Positions 33,368 through 45,705 of a stretch of DNA of 64,000 nt are shown piece after piece. The translations under genes were made by a program, and so were the position numbers. Origin of the DNA: Aselliscus stoliczkanus (Eukaryota; Chordata; Mammalia; Chiroptera; Hipposideridae); the NCBI GenBank assembly GCA_033961575.1, contig CM066737.1, positions 101,026,709-101,090,708 on the forward strand. Direction: 5' to 3'. Position 1 is the stretch's first letter, and the number at the start of each line of letters is the position of its first letter. The notes below the pieces were generated by a model. That model saw only the letters and a list, made by a program, of their open reading frames with translations, was not told the origin of the DNA and did no database searches.

Positions 33368-33600
33368 CACTTCCTTACTTCCTGACACTACAGGATACTC
33401 TGGGCTCATCTTGTATATTTCCTATCCCAATCCTATAACCAGTCATTTTCTCAAGGAGCCTTAGTTCCTTTTATTAGAGAATGGTTTTAGAAACCAGGAT
33501 CTGGGCACTTTGTTCATTGTTAGTGTGTGTTGTTTCTTTTAGGCCCTCTCAACTGACAGAACAAAAAAATATTTGTGTGTGTACTAACCCATTCATGTAT

Positions 33601-33602
33601 AC

Positions 33603-33648
<46 letters not shown>

Positions 33649-33680
33649 CATCCATCTATCCATCCACCCATCTATATCTA
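33601..33680. repeat. (TCTA)n microsatellite
   Basis: About 13 TCTA units, then TCCA-type variants to about 33672. Confidence 0.97.
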
Positions 33681-33894
33681 TATTAAGCTAAATATGAGTT
33701 CATACTGATGTCTCCAACTATTCCATCACCACATGGATCATTCTAGCCTTTTCCCCTTGCTGATCTGTAAATTTCCACTCCAACAGTGGGAAACCTGGCT
33801 CCCACCACCTGCCACCCATTTACTTAATTGTTCAATTCCAGTGTACATGTATAAAGGTATTATTAGCTACACAAGCATTATAGGCTTTTATAAA

Positions 33895-34680
33895 ATAAAT
33901 TTATTTCCATTATAAAACTAATACATGTTTAACAAAGAAAATTGGAAAATTAGATACAAATTGGTTAGGAGCATCAAAAGTAGAACCCATCATCCAACCA
34001 TATTTAAGGTTATTGCTGATAATTTAGGGTTATTTCCTTCCTCTCTGCCTTCTCACTGGCCCTTTAAACCAGCCGAACTCTCCCCACACTCCCTTAAACT
34101 ACTAGTGTCCATCTCTTAGGACTCTTCCTGTCTCCCCCTGAATGGCCCCTAACTCCAGTCTTCACATCCAGGAGCTGATCCGCTCTGTAGCTTTTAAAGT
34201 TCATACTTTAGCGTCCCTGGATTATCCCAGGTACACTGGCATAGTCTTATTTTGCCTTTTGAAATGAGAAGCTGATTTAGCTCACACCCTGCTCCCTGGC
34301 CCCCAAGCCTCAGAATCCAACTCCAATTTAGGTCCTGTTTCCAGTCTCTTTTCTAGTAAACTATTTTTTTATAGTTTTTCACATGTATTCACATTTTAGA
34401 TATGATTTGTAATATTGCTTTTCCCCCTGAACATTTTATCATAAGCATACTTCATTGCAGTTTTCTTAATTACTGTTTTCCTGTGCAAGTTTCAGCAACA
34501 GGATTTACCATGTTTTTAAAAACTACATCCTTTTAGAACCCTGAGCATTTCCAATTTCCAGCTATTATAAATCACCCTGAAATGATACCATTGTACCTCA
34601 TAGCCTTTTCTGTATTTAGAGTAAATGAGGTACATTAGAATATATCTAGATTCATTTCCAGAAATTGAATCAGTAATTCA
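33895..34680 (-). repeat. Old LINE relic
   Basis: 'attataaaactaatacatgt' at the low end, and 'ttttagatatgatttgtaat', 'attataaatcaccctgaaat', 'attcatttccagaaattgaa' further on, follow reversed 3' regions of old L1 elements. Divergent; limits uncertain, and the C-rich 34020-34360 part may be something else. Confidence 0.4.
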
Positions 34681-34692
34681 AAAAGTATTTGA

Positions 34693-34741
34693 TTATATTC
34701 CCCTGACTGTCTTTTCTTTCACTGTGTTTTGTACACCTGAA

Positions 34742-34781
<40 letters not shown>

Positions 34782-34825
34782 TTACTACTACTACTGCTAC
34801 TACTACTACTACTAATAATAATAAT
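34693..34825 (+). mobile_element. Very short L1 3' insertion with (CTA)n tail
   Basis: About 48 bases of L1 3' end ('gttttgtacacctgaaacta') followed by about 73 bases of CTA repeats and a short AAT run. Exact 12-bp TSD 'aaaagtatttga' at 34681-34692 and 34826-34837. The repeat tail grew from the L1 'actacta'-like end. Confidence 0.8.
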
Positions 34826-35083
34826 AAAAGTATTTGAAATTCTCAATGTACATTAGTAAATTTCTTAAACATGTGTGCTGCTAATTCGACTTAGGCTTAG
34901 TGTCAAAAGAAGCCCGTAGCCTTCCCACTCTAGCCCCAGAGGGCTACCTTTTGGTATTCTTGGGAGAAACAGAAAGGACCTCAGATCTTACCCAATGAGG
35001 GAATTCTTTTCTTTTTATATCATGACACAAATTCAGATATACCAAAGACAAATCAGGGCCTCAAAGCATTATAATATCAATAG

Positions 35084-35310
35084 CTGACGTTTATTAAGGG
35101 CTTCCTACGTGCCAGGCACTCTTCCAACAGCTTTACCTGTGTTAAATAATTCAATTCCCACAACACTAAGAGGTTGATATCTGGTGGTCTTCATTCATAG
35201 ACGGAGGTACTGAGGCATAGAGTAATTAAGTAACTTGCCCATGGTCACTTGGTTTGTATGTGGTGGAGACAGGGTCTAAACTCGGGCAGTCTAATGCCAG
35301 AAGCCATTCT
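35084..35310 (-). repeat. MIR SINE
   Basis: Reverse MIR: 'gtgccaggcactcttccaac', 'cggaggtactgaggcataga', 'taacttgcccatggtcac', 'aactcgggcagtctaatgcc'. Confidence 0.88.
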
Positions 35311-36660
35311 CTTGGTGCCCCCACTTCGGCTGTGCGAGATGAAAGTTCTAATAAAAGAACGGTCTTATTGCTGTTGATTATTTCCTGATACCAGCATAAT
35401 AAAGGGCGTGCCCTTGTCATATTTTATGTGTCCTTTTTTTCCCAAAAAGTTTCCATTATAGAAAAACGTGTCTTATTTAAATGGGTCAGAGAACACTATG
35501 AATAAAGGTCACTTTCTTTACTGACAAGCTTTCAAAAAAGAGAAATTTGTATTCCTGTTGATAAAACTATCACAGATCCAGGTGATGGTCCCCTGGTTTA
35601 GCAAATAAGGAAGTGCCATATGCCAAGTTGAGCTTGGCAACTGAAATCCAGGCTTTCCTTGCTCTTCAAGGACCAATCTTTCCCCACTGCCTCAGGGATT
35701 CCTAAAAACAATCTTGAAAATGGTACACGGCTCTAGAAAATGTGTTCTTATTTATAAAAAAAGATCAGTTCCTTATCTTTCTGCATATGTTTAGGAATTG
35801 TCCTTTCTATACAAGTAAGGGGTTCTGGCTGTTGTGGCTTTCAGTAGCTTTAAAAAGCAAGAGGTGATTTTTTAAATGGCGTTTGAAAAGGTTGTGATTC
35901 CCATCCACTATCCCAGCTATGACTGTATTAGTTACAGTAACACTAGAATCTCAGTAGACAAACCCACTAGCCATTTCTTTTCCACTAATATCAAATCCAG
36001 GGCTAGGGCTCTTGCTCAGCAGGTGTCCTTGTTCAGGGGCCCAAGCTCCTCCCATCTTAAGCTAGGCCGGCAGAGTCAATAGATGAAGAAAAAGACCCTG
36101 CAGAAGGCATACTTGCTTCTTAGACACCTTGGCCCAGCAGTGAAAAGTGTATTTCCACTCTCATTCCATTGGTAACAAGCAGTCAAATGGCCACCCCCGG
36201 GGGCCTGGGAAGTGGACTCCTGGGCTGGGCAGTTGCTTTCCAGCACAGCTTTGCATCATGGAGGGGAAGGCCAATCCTCATAGTCATCTCGTCATCTTTG
36301 TCATGAGAACATTTGGTGGAAGAAGTTCCGGTTTCTCAGAATGCTAATGGGAGTGGCAAAGGTGGTGGAGGACACTCTGTGGAAGGGTGCAGCCCTGACC
36401 CTATGCTCTCTGCTGACATGTGTCACATGTCCACAGGCTGTCACTGGCCACTGAAGTGAGGGGAAAGCAATCTTTCTGTGCACCAACCATGGAAATCCTG
36501 AAAGAAATCATGGTCCTAGATGGTTTGACCATAAAGTGCACACAAAATAAGAAGAGAAAAGTTAATGTGACATGTAGGACAAATACATTGAAGTGGGGAG
36601 GTGGGATGGTTTATCCACAGGCACTGACTTAATTAAGCAACATAAAAACTTCCTGATATT
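35311..36660. other. Unassigned sequence, no gene seen
   Basis: Unique-looking, moderate GC at 36000-36400, with short frames on both strands. No repeat, exon border or CpG island stands out. Confidence 0.35.
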
Positions 36661-36760
36661 TTAGAACAAAACAAAACAAAACAAAAAACCAGATGTTCTC
36701 TAACTGAGTGGCCTTGCGCATGACACTTGACCACTCTGAGACTTAGTATATGCAAAAATG
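36661..36760 (+). repeat. (AAAAC)n run and MIR fragment
   Basis: Four AAAAC units at about 36665-36687, then 'gagtggccttgcgcatgaca' and 'ccactctgagacttagt', a MIR core piece. Confidence 0.55.
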
Positions 36761-36854
36761 ATGCTGTTGGCATCATTCAAATGTGTCTTCTATGATCTTA
36801 CGAGCTATGAACTGCAGAATGGTAATGAGCACTTCCAGAGCCCTCAGCAAAGCC

Positions 36855-36998
36855 TTCTGTTATATATCTTGATCTGTCTGGTAGTTACACAGACGTGTTT
36901 ACTTTGTAAAAATACATTGAGCTATACACTTAGGATTTGTGCCCTTGTCTTTATGTATGTTATTCTTCAATTTAAAACATTTACAAAAAAAAAAAAAA
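36855..36998 (+). repeat. L1M-type 3' end
   Basis: 'gtagttacacagacgtgttt', 'attgagctatacacttagga', 'gtatgttattcttcaattta' and an A tail of 14 at about 36985-36998. Confidence 0.75.
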
Positions 36999-37214
36999 GC
37001 CTGTCACCTTATCCACTCCTCTTCAAATATGGAGTCTAACATAGTTTTCAAAGTCTAAGAGTCATAGAAAAAGCAGAGCCCAGAGAAGGCAGCCATGAAG
37101 CTATGAGCTGCCAATGAAGAGCCCCGCCCCACAACACCCTCCAGCTCCCCATGCTGCCATTCTTTCTTTTCCTTCTAGGTGTGAACACAAGATGAGGAGG
37201 ACCGTCACCTTTAT

Positions 37215-37365
37215 GTAATCTCTCAGTTCTCCCACCCATGAAACAGGGATACTAATAATGCCTACTTCTTAGCGTTTTGTGGAGAGTAAATAATTTAATA
37301 CATGGTAAACACTTAGAATAATGCCTCCCATATACTGTGTTCAATAAACATTTGTCAAATTGATG
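37215..37365 (+). repeat. MIR SINE 3' half
   Basis: 'cccatgaaacagggatacta', 'gcctacttcttagcgttttg', 'ttcaataaacatttgtcaa'. Confidence 0.75.
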
Positions 37366-39590
37366 GTGAAGAAGATGATTATTTTCACATGTGTTCTTAG
37401 GCCCACAAGACCCAAGTCAAACTTTCAAACAAAAGAGCCTAATTATTTTAATTCGTATTTTAAATTCCAAAATGTGTGGATCAATATTAATTCCATTCTG
37501 GCCTCTCCTCCACTCGTAACTTTGCTTCTAAACACAGTCTACTTCCATCCCTTGGAAGACGTGCTAGGGGTATGGATGTGAACTTGTAATGCAAAAATAG
37601 CTTTTAAGACAAGTGGTAAACTGGAAAGTGTGTGCCCAGTTGACACAGTGTTCTAATATATGTCCTTCTCAACTGAAACCCTGACATCTTGGAGCCTGCC
37701 AAAACTCTAAGTAACCAGGGCTTCTGGGAGAAGATAATTGCCTCAGCCTGGGTTCCTCCAGGGGCCAACTTGAAACAGGGACTCAAGTACATGTGGCTGG
37801 TTTCAGAGTTGGTCCAAGGAAACACTGGGCGGGGGGGCGGGGGAGCAGGAAAGTGAAACAAGGACAAGAAGGCAGCCAGTGAAGAGTGTGGTATCAAGTC
37901 AATTAATCACTGTGGGCAACTGGCATTTACTCCACAGCACGTCTGGCCTGCTGTGCAGGAGGACAGTGCAGACTTCAGGGGCCAGAAAAGACAAAGAAAT
38001 GCAGCCTCTGGCAAGTGGAAGTCAAGCTGGAAGGCACTGAAGTGGTAAGGAGAAGGGGACACAGCAAAACCCTGACAGTGTCTGCTACAGTAGCCCAGGC
38101 CTCCTTTGAAAATGTGGCTATGTCTGCACTTCTGGAATCAGGTGGTTGTCTTACAGGCCATAGTGACAAGCTGCAATTCATCATTTTGCAAATCATTTGG
38201 GTTGAGACAAATGTGATGGTTCTTCTAAAATGGTAATTACATTTTCCTGGAAATCAACACAGGTTTGTTTATATGCCACTTGTATGTTACAGCACATGCA
38301 GATCTTGCACATCTTGAAAAAGCTATACAAGGTCCCGGCATAAGTGTGTTCACAGACCTGCCTGGAGGGCACCAAATGGTATGTTATTTCCTCCTTTCAA
38401 CTGCATGTCACCAACAAAGGAACCCTATATGCTGGAAGTGGTGCTTTTTGGAGAAGTCACAGCAGGCTACAGATGTGAGATTTATGTCAGTGGAAGGTCT
38501 GGCATCCTTTCTGCAGTGTGTCAGTGGCATGGATGAATACTCAGGACGGGGAAGGTTGCTATTTTAATTTACATGCTATTGCTACTCATTTTGGCTGGCT
38601 TACCCAGAGTGCCCCAGATACCTATTTGAATGGGAAGTGTTCCATATTTGTAAGACAGACCATCTTGTGGAAATTGGTGTTTTGTCACTCTCCTAAACAG
38701 TGTGAAGTTAGGAAAATGGCTTGTGTGTTTTGTCTGTGTTATACAATTCTAGCATTTTTTTTCTCCCTTTCTTTCTTATCAGCATTTTGTCTCAAGGGAG
38801 CTGAGAAAAACCAAAAGGATCCATTTTTTTTTACCATTTATTTAGAACTGAACAATGTGAAAAATACAACCTTCTGTTACACTTTAATCATTGTTTGCAA
38901 AAAACCTATGAGTGTTTTTAAACCATGATTTCTATACATTACTAAAATTGCTTGGTAGAAATTTGAAAGCTATCAAAAATCATTTTTGTTTTTGATAATT
39001 TCTTCTTTTTATTTTTCTCTTAGAATAGTGATATATTGAATAAAAATAGTCCTTTGTCCAAATCTGTATATGAAGGTCTGATTTGCTGTAGATATTTACT
39101 CTTAGAAGCCATATAATTTCTTTTGTAATATAACTGTTAATTTGCAACATATTTCTAGGAATTAGTGAATTATCACAGTTTTAACTTTATTTTTATACAA
39201 TGAATTTTTTTTATAGAACACTCAAATTGCCACATATAACATACATGCATATTTAAAATAAAGAGAAGCATTTAAAATTCCAACAAGAGTCTCATATAAT
39301 TGCAGTGATGTAATATAATATAATGCAATAAAAATGCAATTTATCCCAAGGACATATTTGGCAGAATGCAAAGGTCACTGTTTTCTGACCCTAATTTTCA
39401 AGCTACTGTCTGACATTTACATTGTATATCATTAAGAGCATATACAAGTATATCATGTCTTTTGGGAACTAATTTTACATAAATTATGTGTCTCTATGAT
39501 TTGTTTGCATGATGAAGTATTCAGTCTATATTAGGAATGTCGCATAGATCATCATCACCCCTACCCCACCAGCCCCCATCACAAGAATGC
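37366..39590. other. Unassigned sequence, no gene seen
   Basis: Apart from the G-rich run, the first half is unique-looking with several short frames (the longest 38518-38928, plus, 136 codons, Phe/Cys-rich, no domain). From about 38900 to 39540 it is A/T-rich with very little open frame. Confidence 0.35.
37828..37843 (+). other. G-rich run, possible G-quadruplex
   Basis: 'gggcgggggggcgggg' holds G3, G7 and G5 runs split by single C's; the G7 run can be read as two tracts, which gives the four needed for a quadruplex with very short loops. Isolated, no CpG island around it. Confidence 0.6.
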
Positions 39591-40557
39591 TGGAAGTAAA
39601 TCAGAGAAAAGAGAAATTGGAGAGTTCTTCTGAGACATTCTAAAAAGAATCAACAGCAGACTACTTCCAGCAACAGGACAGACTGAGCTCATGAGTAAGA
39701 CTTCTCTCCTATTACTAACACACAGAAATGCTGAGAAAAACATATCCCCATAATTTAAATACATACATGAGCTCAGAAAAGGATAGGAGAGGAATCCCCA
39801 AGTGCCAGATAGGAAGAAAAGGAATTGAAATAAGACCAAGCAAGCAGCACAGGACCGTAAAGATTTCATACCCTGATGCAGGTGGGGACTGGGAATCTAG
39901 TATCTGTGTGTACAGGAGAAGAAGCTCCAGACCTTGACGGTGCAGGACAGCAGGAATCTCTCCAGCTATCCCATCCAGGTTCTGGAAAGCTTGCTAGGGA
40001 AGCAACTCTGGCCTATGGAAGTTATGAGGAGTTGGTGTCTGAGCCCTTGGGTGGATAGAAGACATCTACAGGAAATGAAAACCCCAGGACTATACCATGC
40101 TCAATGTAGAATTCAAATTCACACCATCTGTATGGCACAGGAAACCCAAGCCAAACAACTAACATAAAAATGGATCTAGAACTTTTGAAACCTTCAGAAT
40201 TCCCAGTTGAAACAAATGCAAAACCATTCTGCAGGTCCATTTTCGTAACTCATAGGATTCCAGGGGAGAAAAGCAACCTGCTAAAGAGAAATTCACACAA
40301 AAAAATTATGAATGCATAGAATAATGCACCCACTGTGAGAAACAGTTATAAAACTCAGAAAACAAAAGAATCAGTACCCCAAATTGGGTATAATACAATA
40401 ATCTTAAAGACATGACAAATAAGTATATTTTAATTAGTTGAAGAGATAAAAGAGAGAAAAGAAACCAAAATGAAAGCCCAAAATAATATGAAAAAAAATC
40501 AGAAAGATTTGAATGAGAACCAAAGAGTTTCTACTAATAAAAAAATAGAGTCATGGA

Positions 40558-40915
40558 AGGCCGGCCAACTGGCATGTTTGGTTGGGAGTTGGCTTGGGAT
40601 GCCAGCTCTGAGCAGCAGGACCCCAGTTCGGATCCCACATATGAGGGCCAGTGATGCTGCTCCCTCTACAGCTAAGATAGTGAACAACAGCTCGACCTGG
40701 AGCTGGGCTGCCCTTAGTCGCCATGAGCAGCCATCCAATGGCCTACGAGCGACTGCCTCACCCGGAAAGAGCGTAATGATAATACCAACATGGGCCAGTG
40801 AAACAATGTTCTCCACAACTAGATTGAAGAACAAAAAGACAGCAACTTGCCTGTTCCCCTTCCCTGATTCCCCAACGCTGTTCCCCAACCCCAATTCCCC
40901 AATAAAATCTTTAAA
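40558..40915 (+). mobile_element. Long SINE (type B), shortened body
   Basis: Head 'ggccggccaactggcatgtt', B box 'agttcggatccc', tail 'attccccaataaaatcttta'. Body is shorter than other type B copies. TSD 'aaaatagagtcatggaa' lies at about 40541-40557 and 40917-40933. Confidence 0.92.
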
Positions 40916-41245
40916 AAAAATAGAGTCATGGAAATTAATTGACAGATTAATTAGCAGCTTAGGCAAAAGTGAAGAAGAAATTAGTGAGCTATTTAGATGA
41001 CATATATGAGGAAATTACCCAAAATGCTTCACAGAAAAATTAAAGGGAAATGGGGAGCAGCAATATTCTAAGTGATAATCGCTGAAAAAAATTCTAGAGC
41101 TGAAAAAAGACATGCATTTTTAGACTAAGCAAAGCATATCATGGCTCAAGCATGGTAAGTTAAAATAAATCTGCACCTAGAAAAATGTGGTAAAACTACA
41201 GAACACTCCAGTAAAGAATAAAAATCTCAAAAGAAATCAGAGAGG

Positions 41246-41349
41246 GGCCGGCCAGCTGGAGCGTGGTTAAGTGCTGGCTTCGGAAGCCAGCGGCCCCGGT
41301 TTGGGTCCCACATATGAGGGCCAGTGACACTGCCCTCAAAAAAAAAAAA
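41246..41349 (+). mobile_element. Short SINE (type A)
   Basis: Head 'ggccggccagctggagcgtg', B box 'ggtttgggtcc', pure A tail. Exact 17-bp TSD 'aaaagaaatcagagagg' at 41229-41245 and 41350-41366. Confidence 0.94.
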
Positions 41350-41939
41350 AAAAGAAATCAGAGAGGAAAAAAATGACTTGCAAAGGAATCAAACACTTTA
41401 TTATTCAGTCTCATGACCAAACCAAACTGTAAAAAATGCTAGGAAACATAGTTAGGCTGTGTGTCAGAGAAGACGAGAACGTGGTTTTTGGAGACCAGAT
41501 ACCATTCCTACCATGGTAGAATTATCATCTTTTGAGTGTTGAGCTCAGACTTAGGGGAGCAGAGGGAAGGAAGAAGGGCACTCTTGGGATAAAAACTTTC
41601 TAACTATCTTCAGATCACACTACACAAAGCACTGAAACTTCCTTCTTTCTCTGATATTATTTTGGCTAGGCTGTTGTAAATGGTGGTGAAGGAACCTTCC
41701 CACCCACCCAGATTGAATATAACATGTTCTAGAAATGGATTTTGTCCAACTTAAACTCATGGAAAAAGGAGAATTTGGGTTTGTTTCTCAAACATTGAAC
41801 TGGCCACTCGTAGAATAATAAACTTGTAAGAGCATGTGAAGATCTCAGTGAATTACCCAGGTTAGCACCTGGCCAACTTACCAGAAGTAACGAGTGTCTC
41901 ATTTGTGTGTGGCACATAGCAGAAACTCAGCAACAGCCT

Positions 41940-42330
41940 GTTGAATCCATTCATTGATTGTTTCATTCAGTAAACATTTGTTGGATGGTCAAACTGAGCC
42001 ATTGTTCTAGATCTGCACTGTCCAATATGGTAACCATTAGTCATATCTAGCTATTTAAATTTAAATGAAATAAAACTAGAGATTCAGTTCCTCAGTCATA
42101 CTAACCACAATTCAATGCTCAACAGATAAATGTGGCTAGTGGCTACCATATTGGAGATCACAGATATAGAATTATTTCCATGGGCACAGAAAGTTCTATT
42201 GGACAGTACTGTTCTAGATGCTAGAGATACAGTAGTGAACACAATAGACACATTTCCTGTCTTCATGAAGCCTAAGTACTACATCAGATGGTTATAAGTG
42301 TATGGAGAAAAATTAAGCAAGAGTGGAAAA
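41940..42330 (-). repeat. L2 LINE 3' end, split by a hAT element
   Basis: Left 'ttcagtaaacatttgttgga' with 'gagccattgttctaga', right 'tgctagagatacagtagtga', 'catttcctgtcttcatgaag' and 'ggagaaaaattaagcaagag' read as one reversed L2 3' end once the 42012-42210 element is removed. Confidence 0.82.
42012..42210. mobile_element. Small hAT element with 8-bp TSD
   Basis: A 199-bp palindromic-ended element: 'tctgcactgtccaatatggt' at the left mirrors 'tctattggacagtact' at the right. Flanked by exact 'gttctaga' at 42004-42011 and 42211-42218, the 8-bp duplication typical of hAT. No coding capacity. Confidence 0.85.
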
Positions 42331-42409
42331 TAGGGAGTGGGAGTGGAGGTAAAGTCATTGCAGTTTGAAATACAGTAGTCTGGGATGGTCTGACTGGGAA
42401 GACAGCTGT

Positions 42410-42765
42410 GTTAATTAATGTAATGCTAGCAGATATAACAAATAAGCCCTCAAATCTCAGTGGCAAAGCACAATAGTTTATTTCTTGCCCCAGTCTCTGG
42501 GTTGTGGGGAGGGACTGTGGAATCATTAGGTAAGATCTGCTGCATGTGGTCATTCAGGGCCACAGGCTAATGGAGGCTCTGCCATCCACAGCACAGAGCT
42601 TCTAAAGTTGTCCTGGGTGTTAACATCAAGTCAGCATATGGGAGAAAAGAAAGAATGGAGCATAGTTCAAGAGGTTCCATTGGTCTGTGGGTCGGGCCTG
42701 GAAATGACATAATCATTTTCACCAGCATTCACTTGGCCAAAACGCAGCCACCTACAAGGTGACCA
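42410..42765 (+). repeat. Old interspersed repeat, LTR-like
   Basis: 'cctcaaatctcagtggcaaa', 'gtttatttcttgccccagtc', 'catgtggtcattcagggcca' and 'gcctggaaatgacataatca' resemble a common mammalian LTR-like repeat. Family uncertain. Confidence 0.45.
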
Positions 42766-42769
42766 ACTA

Positions 42770-42870
42770 TGCCAGTTTGCCAGTACTGAGGGTTGTCCTG
42801 AGATGTGGGACTTTCAGTGCTCAAAGCATGTTCCTGGTTACCTTAGCACATGTCCTCACCTAGGTGCAAC
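42770..42870. repeat. Small DNA element related to the one at 20440
   Basis: 'tgccagtttgccagtactga', 'gggttgtcctgagatgtggg' and 'actttcagtgctcaaa' parallel the 20440-20562 element. Right end unclear. Confidence 0.45.
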
Positions 42871-43935
42871 AGAAAACATGCCACTTCCTAGCAATAATTC
42901 TATACTACTGAAGGGGAGCATGAATTTTGGTGGGCAGCTAACTGTCTGCCATAGTAACATGTCCCTCAGAACTGAGAGAGCCTGCATGCAAATACGGAGG
43001 GAGGCGAGAAGAACATTTCAGCCAGAAAGGACAGAAAATACAAAGGCCCTGAGTCAGGAGAGTACCTGACATAGAGGGAGGAAAGCAAGGAGGTCAGGGT
43101 GGCTGGAATGGAGTAGGGGAGGTAGGATAACCCAGAGCAGCTTTTTGGGTTCCCATGGATCCACCAGCAGCCCTGTTGAGATGTAGGCATTCACTTCCAT
43201 CCAACTGGCCATAATTTGTTTATATGTAAAGAAATGAAGATTTTGGATAACTCCTTTGCTGAAAGGCAGATACAGTCTATGGCCTTTCCCTGGTTTGACA
43301 GTTTGACAGTCCTATCAAAAAAGGTAACCAGCATGAGCTAACAAAGCTTAAACTTTGAGGCCCCTCCCCTGCACAGACCCCTTCCAAGCCCCTCGAAGGG
43401 ACCCTAGTAGTATGTCACATGTCATGGATTTTTGCAAAATTTGCAAAAATATGATGTTCTAAATAAAATCAGTTAAGTCCTCTGTCTCAAGTACTACTTT
43501 CCCTCTGTCACATATCCCTTCAAATCTGGTGGTGTTGAAATGGCCAGGGCACTTGAGGCTGAGTTTGAATTTGAGTTGGGGGTACATTTAGTTTACACTT
43601 AGTGGGAGATAGTCATGTGGTTCACAATGACTTGTGTGTGTCATTCATTTATTGCTGGCCATGGCAGTATGAGTGGCTCTGGAATCCTTCTGCTACAACA
43701 CATGTGGCACTGTGACATAAAGACTTAGGACACACTATGACTCCTGGTCATATTGAGATATTAACTGGACCTACAACACCTAGTACCAGAAATATGTGTA
43801 GGGGAGGAGGACAAAAGTTTGGAAAGTATATAACTTGATATTATGGAAAATTCTTTCCATTAACAGACACAAGTGGACCATTGAGTTCTCATTGATGCCT
43901 AGTCAAAATGGAAGTGCTCCTGGCAGGATATATTT
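42871..43935. other. Unassigned sequence, no gene seen
   Basis: No repeats or frames that I can support. Confidence 0.3.
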
Positions 43936-43939
43936 GATG

Positions 43940-44356
43940 TGCTGGGTTGAATCATGACCCCAAAAATTCATGTCCACCTAGAACCTCATAATGTTACCTT
44001 ATTTGGAAATAAGGTTCTTGAATATGTAATGAAGTTAAGATACTGGATTAAAGTGGGCCCTAAGTCCAATGGCTGGTGTCCTTATAAAAAGAGAAGGCAC
44101 ACAGAGAAGAAGTCCAAGTGAAAATGGAAGCAGAAGTTGGACTGAGAGAGCCACAGGCCAAAAAATGCCAGAAGCCACCAGGAGCTGGAACAGGCAAGGA
44201 AGGATTCTCCCCTACAAACTTCAGAGGGAGCACGGCCCTGCCAACACCTTGATTTCAGACTTCTGACCTCCAGAACTATAAGAGAATAAATTTCTGTTGT
44301 TTTTAGCCACCCAGTTTGTGGTAATTTGTTACGGCAGCTGTAGAAAATGAATACAC
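43940..44356 (+). mobile_element. MLT1-type MaLR solo LTR
   Basis: 'gctgggttgaatcatgaccc', 'atgttaccttatttggaaat', 'tggtgtccttataaaaagag', 'ggaaggattctcccctacaa', 'agagaataaatttctgttgt' and 'ttacggcagctg'. Contains AATAAA at the expected polyadenylation site. A second, better preserved member of the same LTR type as 17970-18417. Confidence 0.88.
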
Positions 44357-44803
44357 TTAATAAATGCAGCATTTACAATTATAAGCATACAATATGTCTC
44401 TGTTCTTTGATTAATTGGAAGAAATAGAATTCCTGCACTTCTATGCACAAAACTTGTAGCAATACTGTAAGCAATAAGAATGTGCATGTGAAGTTATTTA
44501 TATGCATCTCAGCTATCAATAATAAAAATATGAATTTCAATGGACCATGATAGAGATAAGTCTAAATCTTTTCTATTATTTCTATAGAAAATTATAGTAT
44601 ATAATTATTGTACATGAAGATGTGATCAAAGAGTATCCAGTCACAAAAAAAGGAAAAATAGTATAGATATATTTCAGGGGCTAATTAATACAAAATATTA
44701 TGTTATTTTTATTTTGTTTGGAATATTTGTCATCTCTTTTTTAATTTATAATTTATTGCAAGTTTTGTTCTCATTCTAAGTAAATACCTAATGTTGTATT
44801 TGT
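44357..44803. other. Unassigned A/T-rich sequence, no gene seen
   Basis: Very A/T-rich; no supported features. Confidence 0.35.
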
Positions 44804-44820
44804 TATTTTGTATGCTTTTT

Positions 44821-45237
44821 TTAAAAAAGATTTTATTGGGGAATTGGGGGAGGGGAACAGCGTTGGGGAATCAGGGAAGGGGAACAGACAAGTTGCTGTC
44901 CTTTTGTTCTTTAGTCTAGTTGTGGAGGACATCGTTTCACTGTCCCATGTTGGTATTATCATTGCACTCTTCCCAGGTGAGACAGTCACTCACTGGCCAT
45001 TGGACGGCTGCTCACAGCAGCTCACGAAAGCTCACGCCAGCTGCTGGCCAGCCCCACTGCAGCCTACGCCATTTGCCGGCGACTCGTGGCAGCCCAGCTC
45101 CAGGTGGAGCTGTTGTTCACCATCTTAGCTGTAGAGGGCAGTGTCACTGGCCCTCATGCAGGATCCGAACTGGGGCCCTGCTTCTCAGAGCTGGCGTCCC
45201 AAGCCAACTATTAACCAACACGCCACTCCACCGGCCC
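44821..45237 (-). mobile_element. Long SINE (type B)
   Basis: Low end 'aagattttattggggaattg', high end 'acgccactccaccggcc'. Exact 17-bp TSD 'tattttgtatgcttttt' at 44804-44820 and 45238-45254. Confidence 0.94.
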
Positions 45238-45544
45238 TATTTTGTATGCTTTTTAAAAGAGTTCCCCCTCCCCCACCAAATTCCATAAAGCTTCAGCCTC
45301 ACAAAACCTGTCTGTTCTCGGGAATGAAAAATAGACTCCAAGGGAATTTTGCATTAGCATCTACTCACAGCATGATTCTCAGAAATCTACGAGCAAGCTA
45401 AGCCCTCTGGAAGCTTATATCGTACATGAACCCCGTAATCTCCAGATTCACAGCTCTCCTGCACAAACAGGATTTTCATAAGGTAGTCTAAGCAGCTGTA
45501 AAATTGCTTGTGCTTCTTGTGGCTTCTCAACAGCAGTTAGAATA

Positions 45545-45705
45545 GCATCTTGGGCAGGAGAAAAGTTTGTTGTTCCAGACTGTTCCATGCACTGCAGAAC
45601 GTTCGGCATCCTTGGGCCCCGCCCATTAGATGCCAGCAACAGGCTCCAGTCTTTGACAATCAGAATCATCATTAAACATCTCTAAATGTCCCCAGGCTTT
45701 GGGGT
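45545..45705 (-). repeat. MER5A-like hAT element
   Basis: 'gttccatgcactgcagaacg', 'ttcggcatccttgggccccg', 'cccattagatgccagcaaca' and 'taaatgtccccaggctttgg' follow reversed MER5A. One end is missing. Confidence 0.75.

Larger units (their letters stand above)
39590..41450 (+). repeat. HAL1/L1 ORF1-region relic split by two SINEs
   Basis: From about 40430 the sequence 'agaaaccaaaatgaaagccc', 'tggaaattaattgacagatt', 'gaaattagtgagctatttag', 'gaaattacccaaaatgcttc' matches the ORF1 coiled-coil region of old L1/HAL1 elements. The part from 39590 resembles the HAL1 5' region less clearly. Broken by frameshifts and two SINEs. The 176-codon frame at 40470-41000 is a chance join of this relic with the type B SINE. 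Confidence 0.65.

Noticed and set aside
33601..33680. Regular short repeats considered as a CRISPR-like array
   Set aside because: Simple tetranucleotide repeat without spacers; the window is from a mammal.
40470..41000. 176-codon open frame on the plus strand
   Set aside because: It runs from an old L1 ORF1-region relic through a type B SINE and back out; the SINE TSD shows that the join is accidental.
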